Assembly: GCA_934489895.1 (NCBI GenBank)
Contig: CAKSST010000003.1
Coordinates: 1 to 64,000 of the forward strand
Length of the DNA: 64,000 nucleotides
From: an uncultured Eubacteriales bacterium
GTDB lineage: Bacteria; Bacillota; Clostridia; Oscillospirales; Acutalibacteraceae
Reading direction: 5' to 3'
Shown piece by piece: positions 50,040 to 59,754 of this stretch (positions are counted from its first letter, which is position 1; the number at the start of each line of letters is the position of its first letter). A program made the position numbers and the translations under genes. Below the pieces are notes generated by a model. That model was given only the letters and a program-made list of their open reading frames with translations, was not told where the DNA came from and searched no databases.

Positions 50040-50576
50040 ATGAAAAATGATATTAAAGAAGTCCTTGTCAGCGAAAAAGAGCTTGAAAAAATTTGCAAAA
50101 GGCTCGGTGAACAAATAACAAAAGATTACGCCGGCAAAAAGCTTATGGCAATCGGCTTGCTCAAGGGCTCTTTTATTTTTATGGCAGATCTCCTGCGAAA
50201 AGTAGACATACAATGCTCAATAGATTTTATGGCAGTGTCAAGTTACGGCTCCGGTACCCGTTCAAGCGGTGCAGTTAAAATTGTAAAGGACCTTACGGTT
50301 AACCCTGAGGGTTACGATTTGCTTATTATTGAGGATATTCTTGACAGTGGCAGAACCTTAAGCTATGTTTGTGACTTGCTTAATACAAGAAAACCAAACA
50401 GCATTAAAGTGTGTACCTTGCTTGATAAGCCCTCACGTCGCGTTAATAGTCTTGTGGCAGATTATGTCGGTATGGAAGTGCCTGACGAGTTTGTAGTGGG
50501 TTACGGTCTTGATTATGATGAAAAATATCGCAATTTACCTTATATAGGCGTTTTGAAGGAAGAAGTTTACAGCTGA
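50040..50576 (+). CDS. hpt: Hypoxanthine phosphoribosyltransferase
   Basis: A 178-residue type I phosphoribosyltransferase with AIGLLKGSFIFMADLLRKVD, SSYGSGTRSSGAVKIVKDL, the PRPP loop LLIIEDILDSGRTLSYV and YVGMEVPDEFVVGYGLDYDE. It converts hypoxanthine or guanine plus PRPP to IMP or GMP. Length and motifs are standard. AAAGGAAG precedes the start. Confidence 0.96.
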   Translation: MKNDIKEVLVSEKELEKICKRLGEQITKDYAGKKLMAIGLLKGSFIFMADLLRKVDIQCSIDFMAVSSYGSGTRSSGAVKIVKDLTVNPEGYDLLIIEDILDSGRTLSYVCDLLNTRKPNSIKVCTLLDKPSRRVNSLVADYVGMEVPDEFVVGYGLDYDEKYRNLPYIGVLKEEVYS

Positions 50577-50710
50577 GTATAGTTTTTATAAAAATATGTA
50601 TATCACCTTAGGATTACTCTTGTTACCCTAAGCGTGCACTAAAACATAACCATATTTTTTTGAACGGCGATTGGTTTTCCGGTCGCTGTTTTATTATATA
50701 GAAAAATTTT

Positions 50711-50742
50711 AACCCTGATACAAATTGTCAGGGTTATTTTTT
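50711..50742 (+). terminator. AACCCTGA/TCAGGGTT terminator, copy 1 of a repeated module
   Basis: AACCCTGA (50,711-50,718) and TCAGGGTT (50,728-50,735) followed by ATTTTTT. Related hairpins recur at about 59,670 and 63,636, each 60-100 bases before a gene of this region. The stretch 50,577-50,811 also has a CGGCGATTGG..CCGGTCGCTG hairpin (about 50,665) and the palindrome GTAACGTTAC (50,754-50,763), but no gene. Confidence 0.65.
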
Positions 50743-50811
50743 ATAATGCACACGTAACGTTACAAAAATGTCATAAAAACTAAGAATAAAAAATGAAAGG
50801 AGAAAAAATTT

Positions 50812-53800
50812 ATGGCAGGAAAAGAAAACGGCGGTGTGCAGCAGGAGCTGTATTTAGCACCGCAGGAAAATGCGGTCGTACAAAAAGAAACGGCTGAAAG
50901 TAAAGCGGAAACCGAAAAAAGAATCCGCAAAAATGAATTACATAAGCTCAGAACGTCAAACCGTAAGGTTTTTAGAATGAGCGACGGCACACAACAGGCT
51001 GTGTTTTATCCCAATGCGGTACATGCATTAGATGATGAAACCAAAATTTTTGAAGAGGTGGACACAGCGATTGTAGCTGATGAGGACAAAGAGCATTATT
51101 GCAACGGCAAGGGAAATTTCAAAGCGCGATTTTGCTGCAAAGAGGATAATGAGCTGTTCTCGATTGAGCGCGGTAAATACAGCGTAACCGTGCTTGCAAA
51201 AAGCAATAAGGGCAAAAGCGTAAAGCCCGTATTTAAAAAGAACGCAGATAATAATACCGATATTGTATTTAAAAGGGCACACAACGGTGCTCATTATAAA
51301 TACAACGTTATGGCAGACGGCGTAAAGGAGAATATTATTGTAAACAAAAAAGCAAACACATATAAGTTTCCCTTTGTGCTGCACTGTAGGAATGTTACCG
51401 CACAGCTTGATGAGGAAAATAAGCGTGTAGCTTTTTTGGATACCGAAAATGGTGAAGAGGTATTTTATATTCCCTCACCCGTTATGAGTGACGCAAACAA
51501 AGATACTTCCTGTGCAGTGGATTATGAGTTAAAGCAGCTTGAAAGCGGTGAAATTGAGTTTACAGTTAAAGCCGACAGTGAATGGATGAATAATCCGTTC
51601 CGCGCTTTCCCTGTAGAAATTGACCCGCAGATTGCAGTAAGCAACTCCGGCTATATGAGCATATATAACTGGACCAACAGTGTTATGACACAGGCAACAA
51701 GCTATGCGGTAGGTCTTGTGACAGATGTGTGCAGCATAAATCATGAGCACCGTGTGTATTTAAAGCTTACAAAGCCACAGTTGCCTAAAAACCCTCGCAT
51801 TAAAAAGGCAGAGCTTGTATTTAACATAACTTCCGGCAATAATTCGTTAACGGATAATACGCTTAAAAAGAAGGTTAAGGTTGGCTTGTATAAGGTTACT
51901 GGAAAAATAAATACAGGTAGCTGCAATCCTGCGTATGATGCAAACGTTATTGATTACGTTAATATTCCCGAAAGTATTTCAAGCGGTTCAAAGCTTAGCT
52001 TTGATGTTACACAAATAATTGAAAAAATGTATAACGACGGCGATGGTGAAGCTAAGCTTATGGTAAAGTTTGCTACATCAATAAACGCCGGCACGGTTTT
52101 GTACCTTTCGGGCAACGGCGCAGGCAGTAATGCTCCTACACTTAATATTGATTATGAGTCAAGCTATGGTGTAAACGATAAATACCGTACACATACTCAT
52201 GAGCTTGGCAGATTCGGTCAGGGCAGTATTGATTTGGCTTGCGGTAACCTGATGTTTAGCAGTGAGGACCTTTCTTTTGCGGGCAACCGTATGCCTGTAA
52301 CAATTAAACACTTATATAACAGTGCACTTGCGGGCGAGCAGTATACAAGCTCAGCAACCCTTAATACTGCAAACTTTACGTCAATGAAAATCGGTAACGG
52401 CTTTAAGCTTAATATTATGCAAAGTATGGTCTATAATGCTAATCTTGACAAGTATATATTGATTAACGCGGACGGCAGCGAAGCATATTTTAAAAGAGGC
52501 AACAATACTGTTAATTGTAATAGTGATACACAATGTTATGCGCTTTTTGAAGAAGAAAACGAAAACTCTATATCTTTATATGATGATAGAGAAAGGATTC
52601 TTACTATAGATAAAGAAAAATATTTGTTTGATAGTTATGGTAGGCTTGTAAAAGCAACTGATGAGTACGGTAACCATATGGATATCGTGTATGATGCCAA
52701 TAACCGCATAAAGACCGTTACCGACGGTGCGGGCAGGGTCTTTGCGTTTGATTTTTCAGAAACATGCGGATATCTTCACGGCATTACCGCGCCCGACGGA
52801 AATATAATCTCCTATACGTATAACGGAGATTATCTGAGCAGCATTACATATCCCGACGGTAGAAGGGCGGAAATAACATATTCAGACAATAAGCCTTTAA
52901 GTGTTGTGTTATATGATGCGGATAATACAATTGTGCATAAAGTGCAATATACATTTAATAATGACCGTGTGGCAAGCATTACCGAATATGGCGTTGATAA
53001 CGGAACCTTCGTTTTAGGTACAAGCACAAGCTACAGCTATTCGGCAGCGGCTAACAGTACGTCCGCTACAATTACAGAAACATTGGATGCGGCTTACTGT
53101 GAAACAAAAACAACCTATGCGGTATATACCTTTGACGAAAACTGCGAGCTTGCGGGTGAATACGCTTACGGTGTTGACGGCAACAAAAAGGCTGTAACGG
53201 GCGGTTCGGGCATTAACCCGTACGATGCCGAGACCAAGGCACAAAGCAATATTGACAACCTGCTTGTTGACCATGGATTTAAAAGATTTACCACAAACAG
53301 CACTACATATGAGTGGAAAAGAAAAGAAGCTTACAGCGGAATGCTACGTATTAATAAAAGTAATTACGGCCATTTTGAAGATTATTCATTGCACATTGAT
53401 ACAGGCAATGCGATCTGTCAGGAGCATGGCATATATCAGTCGGCGACATTGTCCGCGGGTGAATACACGTTCTCCGCTTACGTTAAAATATTAAAGCAGT
53501 TTGACTGTATTGAAAACGCCCGTGTGTTCTTAAGGATCATTGATGAAAACGGTACTGCATTGGCTGAAAGCGACGACATAAGAGAGCAGAGCAGCTTTGT
53601 AAGACTTATTGCTCCCTTTAAGCTTGATGCCGCGCAGACCGTACAGGTACAGCTGTTGCTGGTCGGTGCGGGTGAGCTGTACATTAACTCGCCTCAGCTT
53701 GAAAACAACGGCTTTGCAAACCGTTACAACCTTGTTGAAAACGGCAACTTTGAAAATGGCATTACAGGCTGGGGCGGTATCGCAAACGGGCATATATCCA

Positions 53801-56800
53801 CAGCACAAAGCTTTAATATGAGCAGATCGTTATGCCTTACGGGTGATATTAACAGTACAAAAACAGCAACGCAGACAATAGAGGTAAGCGATTCGCTTTA
53901 TTCCCGAAACACTTATACGCTTTCGGGCTGGGCAAAGGGCTTTGGCTTGCCCGCGGCAGACAAAACAGGCGATGCGATACCTGCTTTTAATATTACCGCT
54001 ACCATTGTTTACGGCAACGGTGAAAAAGAGCCTCATACAGCAAGCTTCAGACCCTGCACAAGTGAATGGCAGCCTGTATCCTTGCAGTTTACAAAGGAAA
54101 AATACAACTCTACGTCAAGTATCGTTATAAGCTGTAACTATAACTATAACGTCGGCACAGCCTATTTTGATAATATCAGCCTTTTCTTAGACAGCACTGA
54201 AAATGGTGTTTCGGAAGCAGACTTTGTAAGTGCCGAGGTTCAGGGTGAGCCTACTGAAACAGCAGAGCAAAAGGCACCTGCCGAGTTTAAAGAGATGATG
54301 GATGCTTTTGGCAATGTGCTTACCGAAACTGACTTTACCGACGGTGAGTTCGGCACAATGTACCGCTCCTTCGGTTATAATGCAAAGAACGGTACAATGA
54401 ACAATGCGGGCAACGACCTTGTAAAAGAGACCGATACAAGAGGCAACTCAACACAGTATATTGTTGACCCCGAAACCTCACGTAATCAGGAGGTAATTGA
54501 CCGTTTGCTCAATAAGACCGCTTATGAGTATGATGAGGGCGGCAGAACAACCAAGGTTACAAGCCTTGCTGCACAAAAGGATAGTAACGGCAAGACAATC
54601 AAGGATGCGGAAAACAACATTCTGTACGATGAGCTTGCCAACGTATCCTACGCTTATGATGCCTATGATAACTTGACTGAGATCACTCGCGGTGACGGTA
54701 TGAAATACGCGTTAAAATATAACGAGTTCCATAAACTGAAGTCCATCGGCATTGACGGTAAGACCGACGGCGACCTTGTTACCTATTCCTACAAAAACGG
54801 CAGCGGCAGAGTAAATGAGATTGCTTATGCCAACGGTTATAAAATGCAACCGGTATATAACGATGACGGTCGGCTGGTTGCAGAAAAATGGGGTAGGACT
54901 GACGGTAATGCAACTGTTTGTTACAGATATGTATACGACAACAACGGTAATCTTGTGCGTTCTATTGACATACAACAGAAGAAAGAATATAATTATATAT
55001 ACGAAAAGGATAAAATTGTTCGTACAGTTGAGTATGATATTACCCTTGATTCTGCACAGAACGTAACCTCAAAGACCGCGGTATGCAATATAGAATATAC
55101 GTATGACGATGAAGATCGTGTAATTTATAAAAAGGAACAAACAAAAGATGATCTTGTAGAATATTTTACAGATTATCCCGAAAACTCTAATCCTGTGGTA
55201 ACGGTTTGCTTTAACGGCTTGCAGGTAATATGTCACTCAAAAAACGACCATTTCGGCAGAAAAGAATTTGACGAGCTGCAGATAAGCACAGGCACAATTT
55301 TCCGCAAATACAGCTACCATCAAGGTAAAATTCCGTCTAACAGCAGTGCGTACAACAAGGTGAAATCTGCACCCACAACCAATCTTGTAAGCCGCATTGA
55401 GATGTCTGACGGCAGAACACTTGAATATGAGTATGACGCGGAAGAGCGCATTACCAAGGTTACAGACAGTGTTGACGGTGTAACAGAGAATACCTATGAT
55501 GCACAAGGTCAGCTGTTGAGCGAAAGGCATAAAGCTGTTGATGCTGAAGAATTTACCGTTGTTAATGAAATGACCTATGATAACTACGGTAATATTCTTA
55601 CTAAAAACGGCATACAGTATGTTTATGACGGCGTTTGGAAGGATAGGCTGGCTTCATATAACGGTCAGACAATATATTATGATGCACAGGGTAATATTAC
55701 ATATAATAACAATAATAATGACTATTTCTGGTGGGGAAAAGGCAGACAGCTTAAGCGCATGGAAAAGTGGCAAGCTGATGGAAATTTGTATTTATATGAA
55801 TTTACCTACAATGCCAACGGTATACGCACAAGTAAAACAGCCGGCACAGTTCGACATGATTATATGCTTGACGGCACCAGGATATTAAAAGAAACCTGGG
55901 GCAATAATGTGCTCATTCCTTTATATGACAACGAGGACAGCGTTTGCGGAGCTTATTACAACGGTTATGCATATTATTTCCAGAAGAATCTGCAGGGTGA
56001 CGTTATTGCGGTATATGACCAGAATGATTATCTTGTAGCAAGATATTCCTATGATGCATGGGGTAAGGTTTCTAAAACGGTATATCCCAGCGCCTGTTCG
56101 GAGTTTGGTGAAATTAACCCGTTCCTTTATCGCGGCTATTATTATGACTGGGAGACTGGACTGTATTATCTGCAAAGCCGCTACTATGACCCTGAGATGG
56201 GTAGGTTTATTAATGCGGATGAGCCGGAGATTGCAATACTTGAGCATAATGTTTTGGGACACAATTTGTTTGCTTATTGTGGAAATGAGCCCATTATTTA
56301 TATTGATGAAAATGGTGATATTAGAAAATTAGTAATTAATACAAAGAAAAAAACAAAACTTTATGGCACAATATTAACAACATCTCAGTTTGCGCATGAA
56401 TCCTTATTAATTTCAATTAATCTTGCCAATATTTCCATTTATATGGACATTATAAAAACAGATAATGCAAAATCGTTCATAAATGCTTGGAACGGTTTGA
56501 GCAAAAAGGACTTGGTTATTGTTAATTGTCACGGAAACCCTAGATCCATGAATGGTGTATCAATTAAAAAAACTGAAAAATTATTGAAACAACGAATTAA
56601 ATTGTTGATTTTATTGGCTTGTAATGTGGGCCATTACGATTATAAAAAATCAAATATAGCATATGCTTTTTATAAAAGAATTAGTGGTGGTCGAATGATA
56701 TGTTCCGATGGGACGGTTTATTCTGCAGGTTTTATGAATATAAATTCAAAATTTATATCACTTGCGGATAAACGCTGGAAAAAAGATTCAACAAGAAAAA

Positions 56801-56913
56801 CCAATAAAGGATGGATGATATATGGCGATGGTAGACAGGGCGTTAATATATATTCTTATTTTGGAAAGACTATGAATTTAACAAAAGCGGTTCAACAATT
56901 ACTTTGTTTATAA
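50812..56913 (+). CDS. Rhs polymorphic toxin with DNRLRE, lectin-like and caspase-like C-terminal domains
   Basis: A 2033-residue protein without a signal peptide. Residues about 276-445 resemble a DNRLRE domain (HRVYLKLTKPQLPKNPRIKK). From 460 there are Rhs/YD repeats, interrupted by jelly-roll-like segments at about 860-1120 (VENGNFENGITGWGG). The Rhs core ends with NPFLYRGYYYDWETGLYYLQ and RYYDPEMGRFINADEPE (about residue 1795). The 200-residue tip has VIVNCHGNPRSM (His1907) and LLILLACNVG (Cys1937), the His/Cys pattern of caspase-like DUF4347/CHAT-type folds. It is probably a contact toxin with a tip that is cut and delivered. GAAAGGAG precedes ATG 50,812. Confidence 0.9.
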   Translation: MAGKENGGVQQELYLAPQENAVVQKETAESKAETEKRIRKNELHKLRTSNRKVFRMSDGTQQAVFYPNAVHALDDETKIFEEVDTAIVADEDKEHYCNGKGNFKARFCCKEDNELFSIERGKYSVTVLAKSNKGKSVKPVFKKNADNNTDIVFKRAHNGAHYKYNVMADGVKENIIVNKKANTYKFPFVLHCRNVTAQLDEENKRVAFLDTENGEEVFYIPSPVMSDANKDTSCAVDYELKQLESGEIEFTVKADSEWMNNPFRAFPVEIDPQIAVSNSGYMSIYNWTNSVMTQATSYAVGLVTDVCSINHEHRVYLKLTKPQLPKNPRIKKAELVFNITSGNNSLTDNTLKKKVKVGLYKVTGKINTGSCNPAYDANVIDYVNIPESISSGSKLSFDVTQIIEKMYNDGDGEAKLMVKFATSINAGTVLYLSGNGAGSNAPTLNIDYESSYGVNDKYRTHTHELGRFGQGSIDLACGNLMFSSEDLSFAGNRMPVTIKHLYNSALAGEQYTSSATLNTANFTSMKIGNGFKLNIMQSMVYNANLDKYILINADGSEAYFKRGNNTVNCNSDTQCYALFEEENENSISLYDDRERILTIDKEKYLFDSYGRLVKATDEYGNHMDIVYDANNRIKTVTDGAGRVFAFDFSETCGYLHGITAPDGNIISYTYNGDYLSSITYPDGRRAEITYSDNKPLSVVLYDADNTIVHKVQYTFNNDRVASITEYGVDNGTFVLGTSTSYSYSAAANSTSATITETLDAAYCETKTTYAVYTFDENCELAGEYAYGVDGNKKAVTGGSGINPYDAETKAQSNIDNLLVDHGFKRFTTNSTTYEWKRKEAYSGMLRINKSNYGHFEDYSLHIDTGNAICQEHGIYQSATLSAGEYTFSAYVKILKQFDCIENARVFLRIIDENGTALAESDDIREQSSFVRLIAPFKLDAAQTVQVQLLLVGAGELYINSPQLENNGFANRYNLVENGNFENGITGWGGIANGHISTAQSFNMSRSLCLTGDINSTKTATQTIEVSDSLYSRNTYTLSGWAKGFGLPAADKTGDAIPAFNITATIVYGNGEKEPHTASFRPCTSEWQPVSLQFTKEKYNSTSSIVISCNYNYNVGTAYFDNISLFLDSTENGVSEADFVSAEVQGEPTETAEQKAPAEFKEMMDAFGNVLTETDFTDGEFGTMYRSFGYNAKNGTMNNAGNDLVKETDTRGNSTQYIVDPETSRNQEVIDRLLNKTAYEYDEGGRTTKVTSLAAQKDSNGKTIKDAENNILYDELANVSYAYDAYDNLTEITRGDGMKYALKYNEFHKLKSIGIDGKTDGDLVTYSYKNGSGRVNEIAYANGYKMQPVYNDDGRLVAEKWGRTDGNATVCYRYVYDNNGNLVRSIDIQQKKEYNYIYEKDKIVRTVEYDITLDSAQNVTSKTAVCNIEYTYDDEDRVIYKKEQTKDDLVEYFTDYPENSNPVVTVCFNGLQVICHSKNDHFGRKEFDELQISTGTIFRKYSYHQGKIPSNSSAYNKVKSAPTTNLVSRIEMSDGRTLEYEYDAEERITKVTDSVDGVTENTYDAQGQLLSERHKAVDAEEFTVVNEMTYDNYGNILTKNGIQYVYDGVWKDRLASYNGQTIYYDAQGNITYNNNNNDYFWWGKGRQLKRMEKWQADGNLYLYEFTYNANGIRTSKTAGTVRHDYMLDGTRILKETWGNNVLIPLYDNEDSVCGAYYNGYAYYFQKNLQGDVIAVYDQNDYLVARYSYDAWGKVSKTVYPSACSEFGEINPFLYRGYYYDWETGLYYLQSRYYDPEMGRFINADEPEIAILEHNVLGHNLFAYCGNEPIIYIDENGDIRKLVINTKKKTKLYGTILTTSQFAHESLLISINLANISIYMDIIKTDNAKSFINAWNGLSKKDLVIVNCHGNPRSMNGVSIKKTEKLLKQRIKLLILLACNVGHYDYKKSNIAYAFYKRISGGRMICSDGTVYSAGFMNINSKFISLADKRWKKDSTRKTNKGWMIYGDGRQGVNIYSYFGKTMNLTKAVQQLLCL

Positions 56914-56928
56914 GGAAGTGAACTGGTA

Positions 56929-57402
56929 ATGCAAAAAAATATTGCAAAAATCATTGTGTGTGCATTGATAACGATACTTGTAATTTTGGTTATGATAGTG
57001 TTTATATCACTTGTTTTAAAAAACAGAACACATAAAGTTTTGACTAAGAAGTTTTATATTCCGATTGAAGAGCAATATGAAATAGTGTTTTTTGAAAGCA
57101 AAGGCATACTGCCCATTAATAAATATTGTAATGCAGAAATAAAGGTAAACGAAAACGAATATGCCATTATTAAATCTGAAATGGAAAAAGCCGGTTATAC
57201 ATCGGAGTCAATTGATGATTTTGATTATAGTATTTATTTTGAAAACAATAGTTATTGGATGGACAGTGAAAATATAGTAGAAGTTTATACTAATTTTGCT
57301 ACCGAAAGATGGTTTTTTATGCCTTGTCTTAGAATTTCAATGGATATATTTATTACAGAATCAGATAATGGATATCGTAGTATTTATATGTCTCGCAACT
57401 AA
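56929..57402 (+). CDS. Membrane-anchored candidate immunity protein of the Rhs toxin
   Basis: A 157-residue protein with one N-terminal membrane helix (IIVCALITILVILVMIVFIS) and an acidic extracytoplasmic or cytoplasmic domain (FFESKGILPINKYCNAEIKV, DDFDYSIYFENNSYWMDSEN). No family is recognised. It starts 15 bases after the toxin gene behind AAGGAAGTGA. A small gene directly behind an Rhs tip is normally its immunity gene; that is the only basis for the call. Confidence 0.65.
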   Translation: MQKNIAKIIVCALITILVILVMIVFISLVLKNRTHKVLTKKFYIPIEEQYEIVFFESKGILPINKYCNAEIKVNENEYAIIKSEMEKAGYTSESIDDFDYSIYFENNSYWMDSENIVEVYTNFATERWFFMPCLRISMDIFITESDNGYRSIYMSRN

Positions 57403-57450
57403 CACAGGCAACACAGGGGAGGCAAGACAGGAGACGGTTCCCTGTCTTGC
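57403..57450. repeat. Dispersed ACACAGGGGA/GACGGTTC repeat (copy 2)
   Basis: GCAAGACAGG and CCTGTCTTGC form a hairpin around GAGACGGTTC. The repeat directly abuts the start of the displaced Rhs tip (homology begins at 57,448), so it may mark the joint at which the tip cassette was inserted. Confidence 0.6.
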
Positions 57451-58277
57451 AGGGTGACGTTATTGCGGTATATGACCAGAATGATTATCTTGTAGCAAGA
57501 TATTCCTATGATGCATGGGGGTAAGGTTTCTAAAATGGTATATCCCAGCGCCTGTTCAGAGTTTGGTGAAATTAACCCGTTCCTTTATCGCGGCTATTAC
57601 TATGACTGGGAGACAGGGCTTTATTACTTGAACAGCCGCTACTATGACCCTGAGATGGGTAGGTTTATTAATGCGGATGATGTTGAGTTAGTTCTAAGTG
57701 ATGAAAGTAGTTTTGAATATTGCTATAATTCTCCTATTAATTTTTTTGATCTTTTGGGATACAAACCTAAAGATTTGTTTTCATCGAGAGATAAAGCGGC
57801 ATTGGATTTTGCGTATTTGTATTACAATATATCCTTATATATTAGATTTGAAATAAGTGCTATTATATATGCGATTAAAGAGAAAGGGAAAATAAGATAT
57901 TAATATACGCCTATATTATTGGTAATCCTCATAGTTGTTCACCGCTGAGTGGAAAAAAATATATTCCTAAAAAAGGGTGGATGGTCGGTATAATACATAC
58001 CCACCCTAATAGTGTGTCTTTTTCAAAAGAAGACATGAAAACAACGAGAAAATCACATATACCTCTTTATGTTGTTACCCCAAAACTAGAAGTATTGATT
58101 TATCATGATACTAGAAAAGGTTTTATGATTGACATAGTAAAATCTAATATTAAACTGCTTTCATTAACAAAAAGCCAAAAACGAAAGCTTACTAAAAAGT
58201 ATAGTTCACAGTGGAAAGAACACATTAAAAAAGGTTGTGGTTTTGAATGTTCAAAAATGGAATGGCCTGCTTGGTAA
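57448..58277 (+). pseudogene. Displaced Rhs tip with DUF4329-like toxin domain, frameshifted
   Basis: Bases 57,448-57,680 repeat the Rhs core of the large gene (55,990-56,215) almost exactly but with an extra G (GGGGG at 57,517-57,521), which shifts the frame. The readable frame then encodes NPFLYRGYYYDWETGLYYLN and a new tip (DKAALDFAYLYYNISLYIRF, EISAIIYAI). It meets a TAA at 57,903. A second frame continues IIGNPHSCSPLSGKKYIPKK, then MVGIIHTHPNSVSFSKEDMK and PLYVVTPKLEVLIYHD. The E..HTHP..FSxxD pattern is that of the JAB-like DUF4329 toxins. With no start codon and two shifts it is a silent tip, usable only after recombination. Confidence 0.78.
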
Positions 58278-58633
58278 AAATATTAGAAAGAATATTAATG
58301 TCATTAATGTTAATAATGATGTTGTGTTCATGTAAAGAAAGGCGGGAAAATACATATATGTATGGCAAAACAGAAAGCGGCGAATATATATATAGTGGCA
58401 TGGTTTCAAATAAAGAAACAGCCAAAATGATAGCCGACAATTTTTTTGATAATGAATTACATAGCAATCGAGATGAGTATGGCTCAGTCGAAATAGAGTT
58501 TAAAGAAGAATATCAAACATGGGTTGTTACTTATTATTATGGCGATCCCGATGAGTATATACTTGGCGGAGATATTAGTATTGAAATATCAAAAAAAGAT
58601 GGTAAAATAGTTTCTTATTGTCTTGGAGAGTAA
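58247..58633 (+). CDS. NTF2-fold immunity protein, probable lipoprotein
   Basis: A 128-residue frame that overlaps the end of the DUF4329 tip. The N-terminus is hydrophobic and ends in a lipobox-like LMLCSC. The body, GMVSNKETAKMIADNFFDN, VEIEFKEEYQTWVVTYYY, GGDISIEISKKDGKIVSY, matches the NTF2-fold immunity family (ETA..A...; W.V; GG...I.kkdGkI). The start may be ATG 58,247, 58,262 or a later one. It should protect against the DUF4329 tip just upstream. Confidence 0.75.
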   Translation: MFKNGMACLVKILERILMSLMLIMMLCSCKERRENTYMYGKTESGEYIYSGMVSNKETAKMIADNFFDNELHSNRDEYGSVEIEFKEEYQTWVVTYYYGDPDEYILGGDISIEISKKDGKIVSYCLGE

Positions 58634-58670
58634 AACAGTAGACAAGGGCGGAGTCAGATAAAGACTTGCG

Positions 58671-59285
58671 ACTGGACTGTATTATCTGCAAAGCCGATAC
58701 TATGACCCTGAGATGGGTAGGTTTATTAATGCGGATGAGCCGGAGATGGCAATACTTGAGCATAATGTTTTGGGACACAATTTGTTTGCTTATTGTGGAA
58801 ACAATCCGGTAAATTTAATTGACGATTTTGGAAATTTAGCTATTCCTTGGCAAATCAAAGTTGGATTGGCTGCAGGTGTGGCGAGCGCTTTATGGGAAAT
58901 GGGCAAATATATTTATATAAACTGGCGCAAAAAGAAATTTTCATGGGAATATGTCAAAGGACTTGGCGCTGCTCTTGCACGCGGATTTATTCGCGGATTT
59001 GTAGTTGGATTGCTTTCAACAATTCCTAAAGCGTGGATATACGGTCTTATTGGTGGGTGTTTTAACTTGATTTTCATGATAATTGAAGGAAAAGTTAGAA
59101 GTGCTGGTGCTGGAATTTCTGCTTTTATGAACGGTTGGACGAAGGGTGTTTTTACAAAAGCATTATCCCGATTATTTGCCGTTCTTTTTAAAGGCTGCAA
59201 GTGGAAATCCAACACCAAGGATTTGATTAAATTTGCAACTTCTACGCTTACAAGTTATGGCATTTCTAGATTCTTTAAATGGTAA
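58671..59285 (+). pseudogene. Second displaced Rhs tip with membrane-type toxin domain
   Basis: Homology to the large Rhs gene begins at ACTGGACTG (58,671) and runs through YYLQSRYYDPEMGRFINADE and ILEHNVLGHNLFAYCGNNPV (to about 58,805). The only ATG is at 58,713. The new tip, about 150 residues, is rich in glycine and hydrophobic helices (WQIKVGLAAGVASALWEMG, GLGAALARGFIRGFVVGLLS, AWIYGLIGGCFNLIFMIIEG) and ends SYGISRFFKW. It looks like a pore-forming or membrane-acting toxin, though no family is recognised. It has no independent export start, so it is a silent tip cassette. Confidence 0.72.
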
Positions 59286-59296
59286 AGGAACAGTTT

Positions 59297-59539
59297 ATGA
59301 TAGGGATATTTGTTGGATTTATATATTTTATTTTTGTATGCATTTTAAACCGGTTAGTTTTAAGTAAATTGAAACATCCTAAATTTTGGATAATTCTATG
59401 TATGATTGGTTCCCTTATATTAGGTTGTTTGTTCGTATTGCTTTACTCAAACCAAACCATAGAAGAATTAAATAAATGTATTTATATAACTGTTCCTTTA
59501 ATACTTATTGACAAGCTTTTTGACAAACCGGATAGGTAA
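59297..59539 (+). CDS. Small membrane protein, candidate immunity to the membrane-type Rhs tip
   Basis: An 80-residue protein from ATG 59,297 (AAAGGA seven bases upstream); an ATG at 59,279 overlaps the tip stop but lacks a ribosome site. It consists of three membrane helices (IGIFVGFIYFIFVCILNRLV, FWIILCMIGSLILGCLFVLL, and YITVPLILIDKLF). Small multi-helix proteins often neutralise membrane-acting toxins. The position right behind the tip supports that role. Confidence 0.6.
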   Translation: MIGIFVGFIYFIFVCILNRLVLSKLKHPKFWIILCMIGSLILGCLFVLLYSNQTIEELNKCIYITVPLILIDKLFDKPDR

Positions 59540-59540
59540 T

Positions 59541-59579
59541 AAAGACAGGGCAACACAGGGGACGGTTCTCTGTGTCGTG
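59541..59579. repeat. Dispersed CAGGGGACGGTTCTCTG repeat (copy 3)
   Basis: The sequence GACAGGGCAACACAGGGGAC followed by GGTTCTCTGTGTC lies directly after the immunity gene. It shares the core with the copies at 12,163, 57,403 and 60,923. Confidence 0.6.
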
Positions 59580-59617
59580 AAAAAATCCTGAATAAATCAC
59601 TGAAAATCATCTAAAAA

Positions 59618-59695
59618 GGAGCGGTTGGCGAAAGCCGACCGCTTTTAAAATAATAAAAAATATTTTCAACTCTGACACTCGTTGTCAGGGTTGAA
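59618..59695 (+). terminator. Two tandem hairpins, including AACTCTGACA/TGTCAGGGTT (copy 2)
   Basis: AGCGGTTGGC and GCCGACCGCT (59,620-59,643) with TTTTA form a clear terminator. It is followed by CTGACA..TGTCAG (about 59,671-59,690), the relative of the hairpins before 50,812 and 63,710. Confidence 0.65.
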
Positions 59696-59754
59696 TTGTA
59701 CAGTGTGGTTATAGCTACAAAAGAATTTTGAAGATAAAGGACTGAGTTTAATTT

